Positions 18,036 through 26,991 of a stretch of 64,000 nucleotides of DNA are shown here, in pieces. Under the pieces are notes generated by a model. The model made no database searches and had not been told where the DNA came from. It saw only the letters and a program-made list of their open reading frames with translations. Source of the DNA: Candidatus Sulfopaludibacter sp. SbA3 (GTDB lineage Bacteria; Acidobacteriota; Vicinamibacteria; Vicinamibacterales; UBA2999); assembly GCA_945903265.1 (NCBI GenBank), contig CAMDNQ010000003.1, forward strand, positions 124,001 to 188,000, written 5' to 3'. A program made the position numbers and the translations under genes. Each line of letters starts with the position of its first letter. Positions within the stretch are counted from its first letter, which is position 1.

Positions 18036-19121
18036 GGTGAAGCGCTTTGATTTGATGTGCTTGCCCAGCGCCTTCCCGGCAATTTTCGACTGCCGCTTCT
18101 CGTCGAGGGCGGCGCGCTCGTCCTGCCGGTCTCCGAGCACGCGAAGTTCGTCCTGCAGCTTCAGATAGCTTTCAAGCCGCCGCGCATCCAGGGTCCCGGC
18201 GGCGGCTGCCGCCTTCACGGCACACCGGGGCTCGTCGCGGTGCCGGCAGTCGGTGAAGTGGCACCCCGCCGCGAGCGCCTCGACGTCCTCGAACGCGTCA
18301 CGCCCGGCGCCGTCGACCTCCCAGAGCTGCAGTTCCCGCATCCCGGGCGTATCGACGATGAGGCCGCCGTTCGGCAGGACAATCAGCTCCCGGTGTGTGG
18401 TCGTGTGGCGCCCTTTTGAGTCCGCCTCACGCACCTCGCGCGTCTTCTGGACGTTCTCGCCAATCAGCCTGTTGATGATCGTGCTCTTGCCCACCCCGGA
18501 CGAACCCAGCAGCGCGCCGGTCCGGCCGTGCGGCAGGAACTCCGCGACCGCCTCGAGGCCGACGCCAGCCTTCGGTGCGACCACACGGACCGGCACCGCG
18601 GGCGCAACCCCGGCAACCTCGGCGACGCGCGCCTGCACCGCGTCCGTGACGTCCGGCTTCGTCAACAGGACGACAGGGACGGCTCCGCTGTCCTGTGCGA
18701 GCAGCAGGTAGCGCTCGAGTCGAGGAATGCTGAAATCGGCGTCGAGCGCCATGACGATGAAGACGACGTCGACGTTAGCGGCGACGACCTGCTCGTCGGT
18801 CGTCGTCCCGGCTGCCTTCCGCGAGAACGCGCTGCGGCGCGGCAGCACGGCGACAATCGCGCCCTGATCCTGATCGCCCCTCTTTCGGAGCGCGACCCAG
18901 TCGCCGACCGCGGGCATCTCGCTGCGCCGCGCGGCGCGATGCTTCAAGCGGCCTGAGGCCGTAGCGTCCTGCTCGCCGTCCTCGGCCCAGACCCGGTACA
19001 GGTAATTGAACTCAATGACGACACGCGCCGGCTGCAGGTCGGCGCCTGGAGAGCCGCTAGGAGACAGGGCCTTGAATGCGGCGGCGAACGCCTCGTCCCA
19101 TCCAAGGTCGGCCAGGCGCAT
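18033..19121 (-). CDS. rsgA: Ribosome small subunit-dependent GTPase A
   Basis: A circularly permuted GTPase acting in late 30S subunit maturation. An N-terminal OB-fold (about residues 20-110) precedes a G domain with motifs in permuted order: LLTKPDVTD (G4), GSSGVGKSTIINRL (G1, about 205), a switch region with KGRHTTTHRELI (G2), and DTPGMRELQL (G3). A zinc-finger knuckle follows, GCHFTDCRHRDEPRCAV, in a helical C-terminal domain. The length of 362 and the ATG at 19121 are typical. It sits 10 nt downstream of terC and is probably co-transcribed with it. Confidence 0.95.
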   Translation of the reverse strand: MRLADLGWDEAFAAAFKALSPSGSPGADLQPARVVIEFNYLYRVWAEDGEQDATASGRLKHRAARRSEMPAVGDWVALRKRGDQDQGAIVAVLPRRSAFSRKAAGTTTDEQVVAANVDVVFIVMALDADFSIPRLERYLLLAQDSGAVPVVLLTKPDVTDAVQARVAEVAGVAPAVPVRVVAPKAGVGLEAVAEFLPHGRTGALLGSSGVGKSTIINRLIGENVQKTREVREADSKGRHTTTHRELIVLPNGGLIVDTPGMRELQLWEVDGAGRDAFEDVEALAAGCHFTDCRHRDEPRCAVKAAAAAGTLDARRLESYLKLQDELRVLGDRQDERAALDEKRQSKIAGKALGKHIKSKRFT

Positions 19122-19131
19122 ACGGAGGGTG

Positions 19132-19875
19132 CTAACGCTCGTCGGAATACCGCTGATGCAGTTGCACGGGCGCGGTCTTGCCGCGGACGCGCAGGTTGAT
19201 CATCTCCACGAAGACCGAGAAGCCCATGGCGAAATAGATATAGCCCTTGGGAATGTGCTGGTCGAAGCCCTCGGCCATGAGCGACATGCCGATGAGGATG
19301 AGGAAGCTGAGGGCCAGCATCTTGACGGTCGGGTGTTTCTCGACGAATTCGCCGATCGCGGTCGACGAGAGCAGCATCACGCCGACGGCGATGACCACCG
19401 CGATGATCATCACGGCCACCGACTCCGCCATGCCCACGGCCGTGATCACCGAGTCGAGCGAGAACACGACGTCGAGCAGCAGAATCTGAATGATGACGGC
19501 GTTGAACGAGGCCACCACTTTGGCAGACGCGTGCCCTTCCTCGCCTTCGAGCTTGTCGTGAATCTCGTGCGTGCTCTTGGCCAGCAGAAACAGGCCGCCG
19601 ATGATCAGAATCAGGTCGCGGCCGGAGATCTCCTGGCTGAAGACCTCGAAGAGCGGGTCCGTCAGCCGCATCACCCAGGTGATCGAGAGCAGCAGCGCCA
19701 CCCGCATGACCATTGCGAGCATCAGGCCCACCTTGCGCGCGCGCTCCCGCTGCGCCGCGGGCAGCTTCCCCGCCAGGATGGAGATGAAGACGATATTGTC
19801 GATGCCGAGGACGATCTCGAGCACCGTCAGCGTCAGGAGGGCAATCCACCCCTCGGGGGTCGACATCCATTCCAT
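19132..19875 (-). CDS. TerC family integral membrane protein
   Basis: A 247-residue inner-membrane protein with about seven hydrophobic helices and the family's acidic transmembrane signature: LTVLEIVLGIDNIVFISIL near residue 20 and LLDVVFSLDSVITAVGMAES near residue 130. TerC proteins are named from tellurium resistance; several relatives (Alx, MeeF types) export manganese or help metallate secreted proteins, so metal efflux is the best guess. The ATG at 19875 has an AGGAGCG-like ribosome site just upstream. Confidence 0.9.
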   Translation of the reverse strand: MEWMSTPEGWIALLTLTVLEIVLGIDNIVFISILAGKLPAAQRERARKVGLMLAMVMRVALLLSITWVMRLTDPLFEVFSQEISGRDLILIIGGLFLLAKSTHEIHDKLEGEEGHASAKVVASFNAVIIQILLLDVVFSLDSVITAVGMAESVAVMIIAVVIAVGVMLLSSTAIGEFVEKHPTVKMLALSFLILIGMSLMAEGFDQHIPKGYIYFAMGFSVFVEMINLRVRGKTAPVQLHQRYSDER

Positions 19876-19884
19876 CGGTCGCTC

Positions 19885-20418
19885 CTAGGTGGTGGACGAG
19901 GCGGCGCCGGCGGATTCGGGCTGCATGAGCGGAAGGTCAGCGAGGCCGCCCCAGGTCTCGGGGTCCTGCCACAGCAGCGTGGAGAAGTAGAGCGCCACGT
20001 CGGCGGCGGGATGGCTTCCCGTCAGCGTCGTCGCCGCGGTGGCGAGCTTCGACGCGTCCGGCGCCGTCAGCTCTTCGTCGGCAATCATCCCGTCTTCGTG
20101 CGCGATGCCGAGCGCGTCCAGGAACGCCGCCATCATCGGCCGCTGATGCTGCAGGTGGAAGGAGACGAGCAGCCGCGCCGCCATGGCTTCCGACACCGCC
20201 GGGAGCGCAACGAGATGGCGCGCCTTCTTCTCGACCGGGAGCGACTGCACGCTCTTCAGGCGGAACTTGATGCGCTGGGCGATCGTGGCGATCGCCTCGG
20301 CCTGCTCCGCGAAGGCATTCTCGTCCTTCCAGAAGGCATCGGCCGCCTGGAGCCGGCGATCGGCGGCGAGTTCTTTCCAGATCTGCGAGGGACGTTTCGT
20401 CTGAGCCAAATCGACCAT
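19885..20418 (-). CDS. Conserved protein of unknown function
   Basis: From the ATG at 20418 the product is 177 residues, mainly alpha-helical and soluble, with no signal peptide. It opens MVDLAQTKRPSQIWKELAADRRL and contains a Lys/Arg-rich central helix (IAQRIKFRLKSVQSLPVEKKARHL) and a histidine-containing helix (LLVSFHLQHQRPMMAAFLDALG). I do not recognise the family. The frame stays open further upstream, but that part is antisense to the ferredoxin gene starting at 20446, so the start at 20418 is preferred. It is 9 nt upstream of terC and probably shares its operon; the shared 27-nt divergent gap links its regulation to the ferredoxin. Confidence 0.7.
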   Translation of the reverse strand: MVDLAQTKRPSQIWKELAADRRLQAADAFWKDENAFAEQAEAIATIAQRIKFRLKSVQSLPVEKKARHLVALPAVSEAMAARLLVSFHLQHQRPMMAAFLDALGIAHEDGMIADEELTAPDASKLATAATTLTGSHPAADVALYFSTLLWQDPETWGGLADLPLMQPESAGAASSTT

Positions 20419-20445
20419 GGGAATCGATACGGTAACATAGCCGCC

Positions 20446-20802
20446 ATGTCGAAACTTTCGGTCGAGGGCTTCCCCACCGTCGAGGTGGCAGCTGACAAAC
20501 GTCTCGTGCTCGCCATTGAACAGGACGCGGGCGTCGATATTCTGCACGCCTGCGGCGGGAACGCCCGCTGCACCACGTGCCGCGTCGAGTTCGTATCCGG
20601 CGAGCCGCAGCAGATGACGCAGGCGGAGAAAACGCGGCTGGCGGAGCGGGGATTAACGGGGGTCCGGCTCTCGTGCCAGATCTTCTGCGATCACGATATG
20701 ACGGTGCGCGCGATCAGCCGCCTCGAAGGCAGCGGCCGTCCGGATCCCGGCCGCACACCCGAGCCGACGATTCAGCCGCCGCCGGAGTGGACCACGAAAT
20801 AG
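20446..20802 (+). CDS. Plant-type [2Fe-2S] ferredoxin
   Basis: A 118-residue electron carrier. The cluster ligands are visible as CGGNARCTTC (about residues 40-49) in HACGGNARCTTCRVEFVSG, with the fourth cysteine in RLSCQIFC near residue 85. The core is ferredoxin-length; the C-terminal 25 residues (PDPGRTPEPTIQPPPEWTTK) are a proline-rich tail. The ATG at 20446 is chosen because the longer open frame upstream is only antisense to the terC operon. No dedicated reductase or oxygenase is adjacent, so the partner is unknown. Confidence 0.9.
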   Translation: MSKLSVEGFPTVEVAADKRLVLAIEQDAGVDILHACGGNARCTTCRVEFVSGEPQQMTQAEKTRLAERGLTGVRLSCQIFCDHDMTVRAISRLEGSGRPDPGRTPEPTIQPPPEWTTK

Positions 20803-20832
20803 GTTGGTGGTTGGTGGTTGGTGGTTGGTGGT
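20802..20832 (+). repeat. Tandem heptamer GGTTGGT (about 4.4 copies)
   Basis: Uninterrupted copies start at the last base of the ferredoxin stop codon and run into AGGGGTCAGGGGTTAG words just before the next start codon. A slippage-prone array. Confidence 0.85.
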
Positions 20833-20854
20833 CAGGGGTCAGGGGTTAGTGGTT

Positions 20855-21175
20855 ATGAGGACTGCCCTGTTGGCGCTGCTTGTCGTCGCCGGCCTTGCCG
20901 CACAGGGTGAGGAACTGAAGGATGTGCCGGGCGCCATCCTGGAAGTGAACGCGAAGAATGGCTGGTATGCGATCGTGCCGGACAGCGTGTCAGACGGCGT
21001 GCCGGACGGCGACCGGGGCACTCGTTATGCCCCCGATCGCCTGTCCGACGAGTTCAAGAAGGACGGCCTTCGCGTGATCTTCAGCGGACGCGTAGGCCGG
21101 GTCGACGCGAATGTGCGGGCCTGGGGCGTTCCCCTGGCCCTGACCGCGATCCGCCTCGCCCCCCTGCGCCGGTAG
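20855..21175 (+). CDS. Small secreted protein of unknown function
   Basis: A 106-residue product from the ATG at 20855, with a short signal peptide (MRTALLALLVVAGLAAQG) and a mature part of about 88 residues. It reads like a small beta-barrel or OB-type domain: GAILEVNAKNGWYAIVPD, then a polar loop and LRVIFSGRVGRVDANVRAWGVPLALTAIRL. I do not recognise the family. The frame is also open over the preceding GGTTGGT array, but that would give only a low-complexity Trp/Val-rich leader. It is probably co-transcribed with the ferredoxin. Confidence 0.6.
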   Translation: MRTALLALLVVAGLAAQGEELKDVPGAILEVNAKNGWYAIVPDSVSDGVPDGDRGTRYAPDRLSDEFKKDGLRVIFSGRVGRVDANVRAWGVPLALTAIRLAPLRR

Positions 21176-21178
21176 GTA

Positions 21179-22051
21179 CTACTTCCCCTCCCGATACAAC
21201 GCCCAGGACGCCTGGTTCCGCTCGAACTGGCCCGCCGTGAAATGATTCATGCAGGAGTCGTCGGTGTAGTCCATGAAGTTATGAATAGGGTCGAGCGCCG
21301 CTACGCCTCTCGTGCACGAATCGCGCGCCGCCGGACAGCCGAATGCTGGCGAACGCTCGGCAGGCGTGTCGCTCACGAAATCGCCGCGCCGTTCGTTACA
21401 GCCGCCCTGGAATGTGTGGTGCGACCCGAGCCAGTGTCCCACTTCGTGCGTGCCTGTGTCGCCCAGGTTGTACGGCGCCGCAACACCTCCGGGGATCGAG
21501 GAAAACAGGAGTACGACGCCGTCCTCCTTCGGATTCCTGGCATAGCTTGACGGGAACGTCGCCCAGCCGAGAAGCCCGTCGCCGATGTTCGCGGTGTAGA
21601 TATTGAGATCGTCCGCGCTCCCCTGCAGGAGCGCGTTCTTTGCGGCCTTCTCCTCACGAGAGCCCGGAGTCATTGTGTACCAGGCCGCGTTGGTCGTCCT
21701 GGTCACATTACCCATGACGAACTCGATGCCCGACGTCCCGAGGTCACCAGGGTCAAACGCTTCTCTCAGCACTTCGAACTGGGCCTGAAGCTGTTCAATC
21801 GGCACGTTGCCGTTCGCAATGCCGACGCCGTTGTTGATGACGTTGAAGTGGACCGTGATGGTGGCCCCGGTAAACTGTGCCCCGATGACATCGCGGAACT
21901 GCAGGTGCTGCCGGACCGCTTGATCCACACGACCCCGTTCGGCGTCATCGAGATCGCGCGTACCGCAGCGGATGCCGGATTGGCCCTGGGCCAGTGTCAG
22001 CGTGCTGAGCAGGACCCAGACGCACGCGGTAGCGAATCGTTGTGATCTCAT
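21179..22051 (-). CDS. Secreted zinc metalloprotease, M43 (pappalysin-like) family
   Basis: The 290-residue product has a signal peptide (residues 1-24, ending AQGQS). It carries the metzincin zinc site HEVGHWLGSHH, with ligands H202, H206 and H212 and catalytic E203, followed by HTFQGGCNE and the Met-turn segment HNFMDYTDDSCMNHF. Cysteines in the mature region probably form disulfides, as in other M43B enzymes such as ulilysin. Secreted M43 enzymes degrade proteins outside the cell or process surface proteins. It stands 3 nt from the convergent small secreted gene. Confidence 0.9.
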   Translation of the reverse strand: MRSQRFATACVWVLLSTLTLAQGQSGIRCGTRDLDDAERGRVDQAVRQHLQFRDVIGAQFTGATITVHFNVINNGVGIANGNVPIEQLQAQFEVLREAFDPGDLGTSGIEFVMGNVTRTTNAAWYTMTPGSREEKAAKNALLQGSADDLNIYTANIGDGLLGWATFPSSYARNPKEDGVVLLFSSIPGGVAAPYNLGDTGTHEVGHWLGSHHTFQGGCNERRGDFVSDTPAERSPAFGCPAARDSCTRGVAALDPIHNFMDYTDDSCMNHFTAGQFERNQASWALYREGK

Positions 22052-22094
22052 CGCGCCTCCTTCAAGGACGCGCGAAGTATAGCTGAGGCCGAGG

Positions 22095-23117
22095 CTATTC
22101 CAGCGTGACTTTCCGCAGCAGCGGGAAATCGGACAGCATCTTTCCCGCCCCGAGCACCACCGATGACAGCGGATCTTCGGCTACCTGCACAGGGACGCCG
22201 GTCTCGTCCTGGATGCGGCTATCGAGATTTCGGAGCATCGCGCCGCCGCCGCTGAGGACGATGCCGCGGTCGCAGATGTCGGCCGAGAGCTCGGGCGGCG
22301 TCTGTTCGAGACCGTTCCGAATTGCCTGAATAATCTGGCGGACCACCTCCGCGAGCGCGTCGCGAACTTCGGCGTCGCTCAGCAGGACCGTCATCGGCCT
22401 GCCTTCGATGGCGTGACGGCCCTTCACTTCCATCCGCTTCGGCGCATCGAGCGGCGCGGCCGACCCTAGCTCAATCTTGACCGCCTCCGCCGTCCGCTCG
22501 CCGATGAGCAGATTCTTCTCCCGCTTCACGTACTGCGTGATGGCTTCGTCCATCGCGTTGCCGGCGACGCGGACCGAGCGGCTGTACACAATTCCCGCGA
22601 GTGAAATCACGGCGATGTCGGTGGTGCCGCCGCCGATGTCGACAATCATGTTGCCGCACGCCTCGGTAATCGGCATCCCCGCGCCAATCGCGGCCGCCAT
22701 GCCTTCCTCGACCAGGTAAACCTCGCTGGCGTGTGCGCGGTGGGCGCTGTCCTTGACCGCGCGGCGCTCCACCTGCGTGATCTGCGACGGGACCCCGATG
22801 ACCACGCGCGGGCGGACGAACCGCCGGCGGCCGTGCGCCTTCTTGATGAAGTAGCCGAGCATCTTTTCCGCGGCGTCGAAATCAGCAATGACACCGTCGC
22901 GCATCGGCTTGATCGCCCGGATGGAGCCGGGCGTGCGCCCTACCATCGCTTTGGCGTCATTCCCGACTGCCTCGATGCGGTCGTTGATAGTGTTGAACGC
23001 GACGATGGACGGCTCGCTCAGCACGATGCCCTGGCCTCGGGCAAAGACGCACGTATTGGCGGTGCCAAGGTCAATGGCCAGGTCGTTCGAGAACATCGAA
23101 AAAGCGCCGAGCAGCAT
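22095..23117 (-). CDS. mreB: Rod shape-determining protein MreB
   Basis: A bacterial actin that forms membrane-associated filaments and guides the elongation machinery. The 340-residue product shows the actin-fold phosphate loops: NDLAIDLGTANTCVF near the N-terminus, MIVDIGGGTTDIAVISL in the centre and GIVLSGGGAMLRNLDSR near the C-terminus. The AMVGRTPGSIRAIKPMRDGVIADFDAAEKML segment is standard MreB. The ATG at 23117 has GGAG 5 nt upstream. No mreC or mreD follows, so mreB is separated from the usual mre operon here. Confidence 0.96.
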   Translation of the reverse strand: MLLGAFSMFSNDLAIDLGTANTCVFARGQGIVLSEPSIVAFNTINDRIEAVGNDAKAMVGRTPGSIRAIKPMRDGVIADFDAAEKMLGYFIKKAHGRRRFVRPRVVIGVPSQITQVERRAVKDSAHRAHASEVYLVEEGMAAAIGAGMPITEACGNMIVDIGGGTTDIAVISLAGIVYSRSVRVAGNAMDEAITQYVKREKNLLIGERTAEAVKIELGSAAPLDAPKRMEVKGRHAIEGRPMTVLLSDAEVRDALAEVVRQIIQAIRNGLEQTPPELSADICDRGIVLSGGGAMLRNLDSRIQDETGVPVQVAEDPLSSVVLGAGKMLSDFPLLRKVTLE

Positions 23118-23343
23118 GTCGTCTCCGATTCAGTAGGTGAAATTGTTCAGGTATAGAACGTTAGGGCAATTGCTAGACCTCAATTTCGCTCATCCGTAGT
23201 GCCCGAAATGTCACGCCGTTGCACACTTTCAACCCGACGCCATGGACACGGTATAAAAACCCGTTAATACACAACTCCCAACTTCCAACACGCCAACCCC
23301 CAAGACGATCATTTTGGGAGTTGCGTGGTTGGGAGTTGGGGGT
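23118..23343. other. Intergenic region upstream of mreB and downstream of typA
   Basis: 226 nt without a gene, the most AT-rich gap in the window. It must contain the mreB promoter, but I could not fix a -35/-10 pair. The typA-proximal third is occupied by an inverted repeat listed separately. Confidence 0.6.
23272..23338 (-). terminator. Hairpin downstream of typA
   Basis: CAACTCCCAAC (23272-23282) pairs perfectly with GTTGGGAGTTG (23328-23338), and the interior also pairs partially (CCCAA against TTGGG). It lies immediately after the typA stop. The arms are built from repeated AACTCCCAA words, so it may be repeat-derived rather than a dedicated terminator. Confidence 0.5.
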
Positions 23344-25176
23344 TCACTGTTCTTTCTTCGGCCTCATATTCCCAGCAAGAATCCGCTTTCTCAGCCGGAT
23401 GCTCTTCGGCGTCACTTCCACCAGCTCGTCGTCGTTGATGAACTCGATCGCCTGCTCGAGGTTCAGGAGGCGCGGCGGCACCAGGCGAATGGCCTCATCG
23501 GCCGATGAGGCGCGCATGTTCGTCTGCTTCTTTTCCTTACAGACGTTGACGTCCATGTCGCTCTGGCGGGCGTTCTCCCCGATGACCATCCCCTCGTACA
23601 CGTGGGTCGCCGCCTGGATGAAAATTTCGCCGCGCTCCTGCAGGTTGAAGATGGCGTAGGCGGTCGCAATGCCGGTGCGATCCGCGACCAGCGCGCCCGT
23701 GGGCCGCGCGGCAATCACGCCGTGCCACGGCTCCCACCCCGCGAACAGGTGATTCATGATGCCGGTGCCCTTGGTGTCGGTCAGAAACTGGGACCGGAAG
23801 CCGATGAGGCCCCGCGCGGGTATGCGGAACTCGAGCCGAACGCGCCCGCTGCCGTGATTCACCATCTTGCTGAGTATTCCGCGCCGCGTCCCCGCCTGCG
23901 CGATGACGACGCCCTGGAACTCCTCGGGCACGTCGATGACCAGGTCCTCGACCGGCTCCATCCTGACGCCCTTGATCTCCTTGGTGACGATCTCCGGCCG
24001 CGAGACCTGCAGCTCGAAGCCCTCGCGGCGCATCATCTCGATCAGGATCGACAGCTGCAGCTCGCCGCGGCCGATCACTTTCAGCTGCTCGGGCGACTCC
24101 GTGTCCTCGACCCGCATCGAGACATTCCCGATCAGCTCGCGCGTGAGCCGGTCGCGAAGGTTTCGAGACGTGACGTACTGACCGTCCCGGCCCGCGACGG
24201 GTGACGTGTTGACCCCGAAAATCATCGACACGGTCGGCTCGTCGATGGCGGTCGGCGGAATCGCGACGCGCGTCTCGAAGTCCGAGATCGTCTCGCCGAT
24301 GGTGATGTCCTCGATCCCGGCGAGGCAGATGATGTCGCCCGCGGCAGCCTCGGTAATCTCGACGCGCTTCAGGCCGTCAAAGCCGAACATCTTGGTGACC
24401 TTGGTCTGCTGCTCGGAGCCATCGAGCTTGATGACCGCCACCTGATCGTTCAACTTGACCCGGCCCTGGAAGATCCGCCCGATCGCGATGCGCCCGAGGT
24501 AGTCGCTCGCATCGAGATTCGCGACGAGCATCTGCAGCGGGGCCTCGGGGTTGCCGTGCGGCGGAGGCACATGGTCGACGATCGCCTTGAAGAGCGCGCT
24601 CAGGTCGGTCGCCTTCATGTCGGGATCCAGCGTCGAGATGCCTTCGCGGGCATTCGTGTAGAGCACCGGGAATTCGATCTGATCCTCGGTCGCGTCAAGG
24701 TCGATGAAGAGGTCGTACACCTCGTTCAGCACTTCCTTCGCCCGGGCATCGGGTCGGTCCATCTTGTTCAGGACGACGATCGGCGGCAGTCCGCGCTCGA
24801 GCGCCTTGCGGAGGACAAACCGTGTCTGCGGCAGCGGGCCCTCGGACGCGTCAACGAGCAGCATGATGCCGTCGACCATCGACAGCGCCCGCTCGACTTC
24901 GCCGCCGAAATCGGCGTGGCCGGGGGTGTCGACGATGTTGATCAGGAAGTTCTCGAAATGGACCGCGGTGTTCTTGGCGAGAATCGTGATGCCGCGCTCC
25001 CGCTCGAGATCGGTGTTGTCCATGACCCGATCGGCGACCTGCTGATTGGCGCGGAACGCGCCACTCTGGCGCAGCAGGGCGTCGACGAGCGTGGTCTTGC
25101 CATGGTCGACGTGCGCGACGATCGCGACATTCCGACGAAGGGGGTTGGCGATCTGTCGCGGGCGTGTTGGTGACAT
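23344..25176 (-). CDS. typA: Translational GTPase TypA/BipA
   Basis: A ribosome-associated GTPase involved in 50S assembly and stress or cold adaptation. The 610-residue product is of standard length: G1 [10 protein letters not shown] (about 20-29), G2 in [10 protein letters not shown]3 [12 protein letters not shown] and G4 LNKMDRPDA, then beta-barrel, EF-G III/V-like domains and the C-terminal domain ([38 protein letters not shown]). The ATG at 25176 lies 29 nt from the divergent FmdB-like gene. Confidence 0.97.
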   Translation of the reverse strand: MSPTRPRQIANPLRRNVAIVAHVDHGKTTLVDALLRQSGAFRANQQVADRVMDNTDLERERGITILAKNTAVHFENFLINIVDTPGHADFGGEVERALSMVDGIMLLVDASEGPLPQTRFVLRKALERGLPPIVVLNKMDRPDARAKEVLNEVYDLFIDLDATEDQIEFPVLYTNAREGISTLDPDMKATDLSALFKAIVDHVPPPHGNPEAPLQMLVANLDASDYLGRIAIGRIFQGRVKLNDQVAVIKLDGSEQQTKVTKMFGFDGLKRVEITEAAAGDIICLAGIEDITIGETISDFETRVAIPPTAIDEPTVSMIFGVNTSPVAGRDGQYVTSRNLRDRLTRELIGNVSMRVEDTESPEQLKVIGRGELQLSILIEMMRREGFELQVSRPEIVTKEIKGVRMEPVEDLVIDVPEEFQGVVIAQAGTRRGILSKMVNHGSGRVRLEFRIPARGLIGFRSQFLTDTKGTGIMNHLFAGWEPWHGVIAARPTGALVADRTGIATAYAIFNLQERGEIFIQAATHVYEGMVIGENARQSDMDVNVCKEKKQTNMRASSADEAIRLVPPRLLNLEQAIEFINDDELVEVTPKSIRLRKRILAGNMRPKKEQ

Positions 25177-25205
25177 TCAGTTATGATCCTATAGAGGAAC
25201 GATCG

Positions 25206-25460
25206 ATGCCGTTGTACGAATACTCGTGTAAAGCCTGCGCGCATCAGTTCGAGCTGCTGGTGCGCACCGGCGAGATCCCGGAATGCCCGGCCTGCCGCGC
25301 CCAGGAGCTCGAGCGCCGGTTTTCGGTGTTTGCCGCCCACAGTGCTGGTCCCCGAACGCCAGGAGCTGCACCCCGGGCCGCTGCGCCGCGGCCTGCCGGG
25401 CCGGGATCCTGCGGCAGCTGCGGAGACCCACGCGGTCCCGGCAGCTGTTCGATGAACTAA
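25206..25460 (+). CDS. FmdB family zinc-ribbon protein
   Basis: An 84-residue protein. The N-terminal MPLYEYSCKACAHQFELLVR and PECPACRAQELERRFSVF give two CxxC pairs that bind zinc, which is the FmdB regulatory-domain pattern. The C-terminal half is an Ala/Pro/Gly linker ending in a second Cys cluster (GSCGSCGDPRGPGSCSMN). FmdB proteins are commonly found but poorly characterised. The ATG at 25206 gives the standard N-terminus. It converges on the anchor-protein gene with a 4-nt overlap of the two 3' ends. Confidence 0.88.
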   Translation: MPLYEYSCKACAHQFELLVRTGEIPECPACRAQELERRFSVFAAHSAGPRTPGAAPRAAAPRPAGPGSCGSCGDPRGPGSCSMN

Positions 25461-25963
25461 CGCTCGGGAATCAGAATCCGCTCCGGCGGCTGGTTCAGTC
25501 GAAACAGCCGCCCCTCTGAGAAGAACCCCGCCGCGTCGAGCGTCACAACGACATCCGCGTCGTAGACGTTTTCCCAGTACCACCCGTGAATGCCGTCGTA
25601 GGGCGCCGTGTAACTGCCCTGCTTCTCAGCGGCCTCGCCCCGCTCGAATGTCTCCGACGCCGACGGCGGCTGCCCCGCCGGCTCCGTGTGGAAATCAAAA
25701 TCGACCGGAGCCGTCGCGCGCCACGAATAGACCATCGCCGCCCCTCTGGCGAGCTGGTACTTGAACTCGACGCTGCCCAGCGACGGGACCGTAATCGTCC
25801 GCGAATCAGTCCGATAGCCGGCCGCCTGCGCGACAACAGGCCCGCCCTCGGCCGCAACGATCGGCGGAGGTGCGGCGTTGAAGAGATTCAGGAGTCCGAG
25901 CGCGCGGCCGGTCCCGAGCGGGTCGAGACCGTATTCGGCGGGAAGGACAGCGGTAACGAGCAC
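25457..25963 (-). CDS. Membrane-anchor protein of the metal-handling cluster
   Basis: 168 residues from a GTG at 25963. The LVTAVLPAEYGLDPLGTGRALGLL segment is characteristic of proteins annotated as transmembrane anchor proteins next to HupE, CzcA or copper genes; the rest is a soluble periplasmic beta-domain (GSVEFKYQLARGAAMVYSWRA, a HGWYWEN motif). The family normally starts with a membrane helix, yet the GTG cuts that helix off. The frame stays open to an ATT at 26005 and codes SIGKASALAFAAALVV, which completes the helix. The true start is therefore probably a non-canonical codon upstream, or sequence has been lost here. Last gene of the copper cluster; role unproven. Confidence 0.7.
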   Translation of the reverse strand: MLVTAVLPAEYGLDPLGTGRALGLLNLFNAAPPPIVAAEGGPVVAQAAGYRTDSRTITVPSLGSVEFKYQLARGAAMVYSWRATAPVDFDFHTEPAGQPPSASETFERGEAAEKQGSYTAPYDGIHGWYWENVYDADVVVTLDAAGFFSEGRLFRLNQPPERILIPER

Positions 25964-26018
25964 GACCAGCGCCGCCGCGAAGGCGAGGGCGCTGGCTTTT
26001 CCAATAGACAGCAGGCGG

Positions 26019-26342
26019 CTACCGCGATGCGACAGGCACGGCCGCGGCGAGCATCACGGACGACGCAATCATGTCCTTCTCGCTCGCGACCTCAGCCACG
26101 ATCCGCTCGCCGACCTTGAGCACGCTGGCATCGACCTTCTGCTTGCCGCGCGCGTAGGTTGTCTTGGCGTTGACCGTCACAGTCACCACCTTGCCTTCCG
26201 GCGTCTTCAGCTCGACGCGGTTCGCCTGGACGGCGGAAATCGTCCCGAGGATCTTGTGCGCGTGCCCTTCATGTGCGGCCACGAGGCCGGGAACGAGCAG
26301 GGACGCGACCAGCGCACAGATGCCGAACCACTTGATGCTCAT
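26019..26342 (-). CDS. Secreted DUF5666-like small protein, copper cluster
   Basis: A 107-residue product from an ATG at 26342 that has AGGAG 6 nt upstream. It has a signal peptide (MSIKWFGICALVASLLVPGLVAAHEG) and a mature N-terminal HEGHAHK cluster suited to metal binding. A single beta-rich domain follows (ILGTISAVQANRVELKTPEGKVVTVTVNAKTTY) that resembles DUF5666/OB-type folds. It lies between the cytochrome c gene and the anchor gene, and a periplasmic copper-binding role fits its histidines and neighbours but is inferred. Confidence 0.72.
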   Translation of the reverse strand: MSIKWFGICALVASLLVPGLVAAHEGHAHKILGTISAVQANRVELKTPEGKVVTVTVNAKTTYARGKQKVDASVLKVGERIVAEVASEKDMIASSVMLAAAVPVASR

Positions 26343-26409
26343 CTTCAGCTCCTGATACACGATACCGCATCGAGCCGGCCCGGGACCTGACGTTTTCCTG
26401 AATGTCCTG

Positions 26410-26991
26410 TCAGGGTTGTCCCGAGAGGAACCGCTCGGCCTCGATTTCCTGACGAATCTCGGCCGGCGGACGAGGATTCATCCCTTCCATCTCCTCGATC
26501 TCGGCGGCGGTCAGATCGGGAAGATGCCGGATGAAGTGCACCAGATGCCAGCTCGCAGCCTCGCCGTCCGGCGTTCCGGTGGACCAGCCAGGCATGCCTG
26601 TGAAGCGAATACCGTTTTCGATAATCCAGAACAGCTCGCCGTCGGTGAGCTGCTGGGTGGCCGCCTGCCGCATGTCCGGCGATTTCGGAAACAGGTTTCG
26701 TCCCATCTGGACGTTGCCGCTCCCGTCATTCGCGTGGCAGCTCGCACAGTGATCGGCAAAGTGCGCCCGGCCGTCGGCGAGCGCCTCCACTGACGGCGCG
26801 ACGGGATTCCGCGCGTCACGCGCCTGCGCCGATATTGCAGCGGCGCGCACCGCCCTGGCGACGCGCGCCTCCACCGTCGAGGGTTCACTCCGTGCGGTCA
26901 ACCCTGTCGCGCGAACGTACCAGAATCCGATCGCGGCCGCGATCGCCAGGGTGAGCAGCGAGCCGAGCAGGACGCGAAGCGCCGTCGTCAT
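26410..26991 (-). CDS. Membrane-anchored monohaem cytochrome c
   Basis: 193 residues with an uncleaved-looking N-terminal helix (VLLGSLLTLAIAAAIGFWYV), then a class I cytochrome c domain. The haem-binding site is CASCH near residue 82, and the axial methionine is probably in GIRFTGMPGW. The domain resembles the small c-type cytochromes that sit beside copper-export genes. The start ATG overlaps the stop of the upstream outer-membrane gene by 4 nt (ATGA), indicating translational coupling. Its redox partner is not apparent. Confidence 0.88.
   Translation of the reverse strand: MTTALRVLLGSLLTLAIAAAIGFWYVRATGLTARSEPSTVEARVARAVRAAAISAQARDARNPVAPSVEALADGRAHFADHCASCHANDGSGNVQMGRNLFPKSPDMRQAATQQLTDGELFWIIENGIRFTGMPGWSTGTPDGEAASWHLVHFIRHLPDLTAAEIEEMEGMNPRPPAEIRQEIEAERFLSGQP

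Noticed and set aside
19006-20445. Long plus-strand frame joined to the ferredoxin
   Set aside because: It is antisense to rsgA, terC and the unknown gene, rich in H/R/D/E from GC skew; the ferredoxin starts at 20446.
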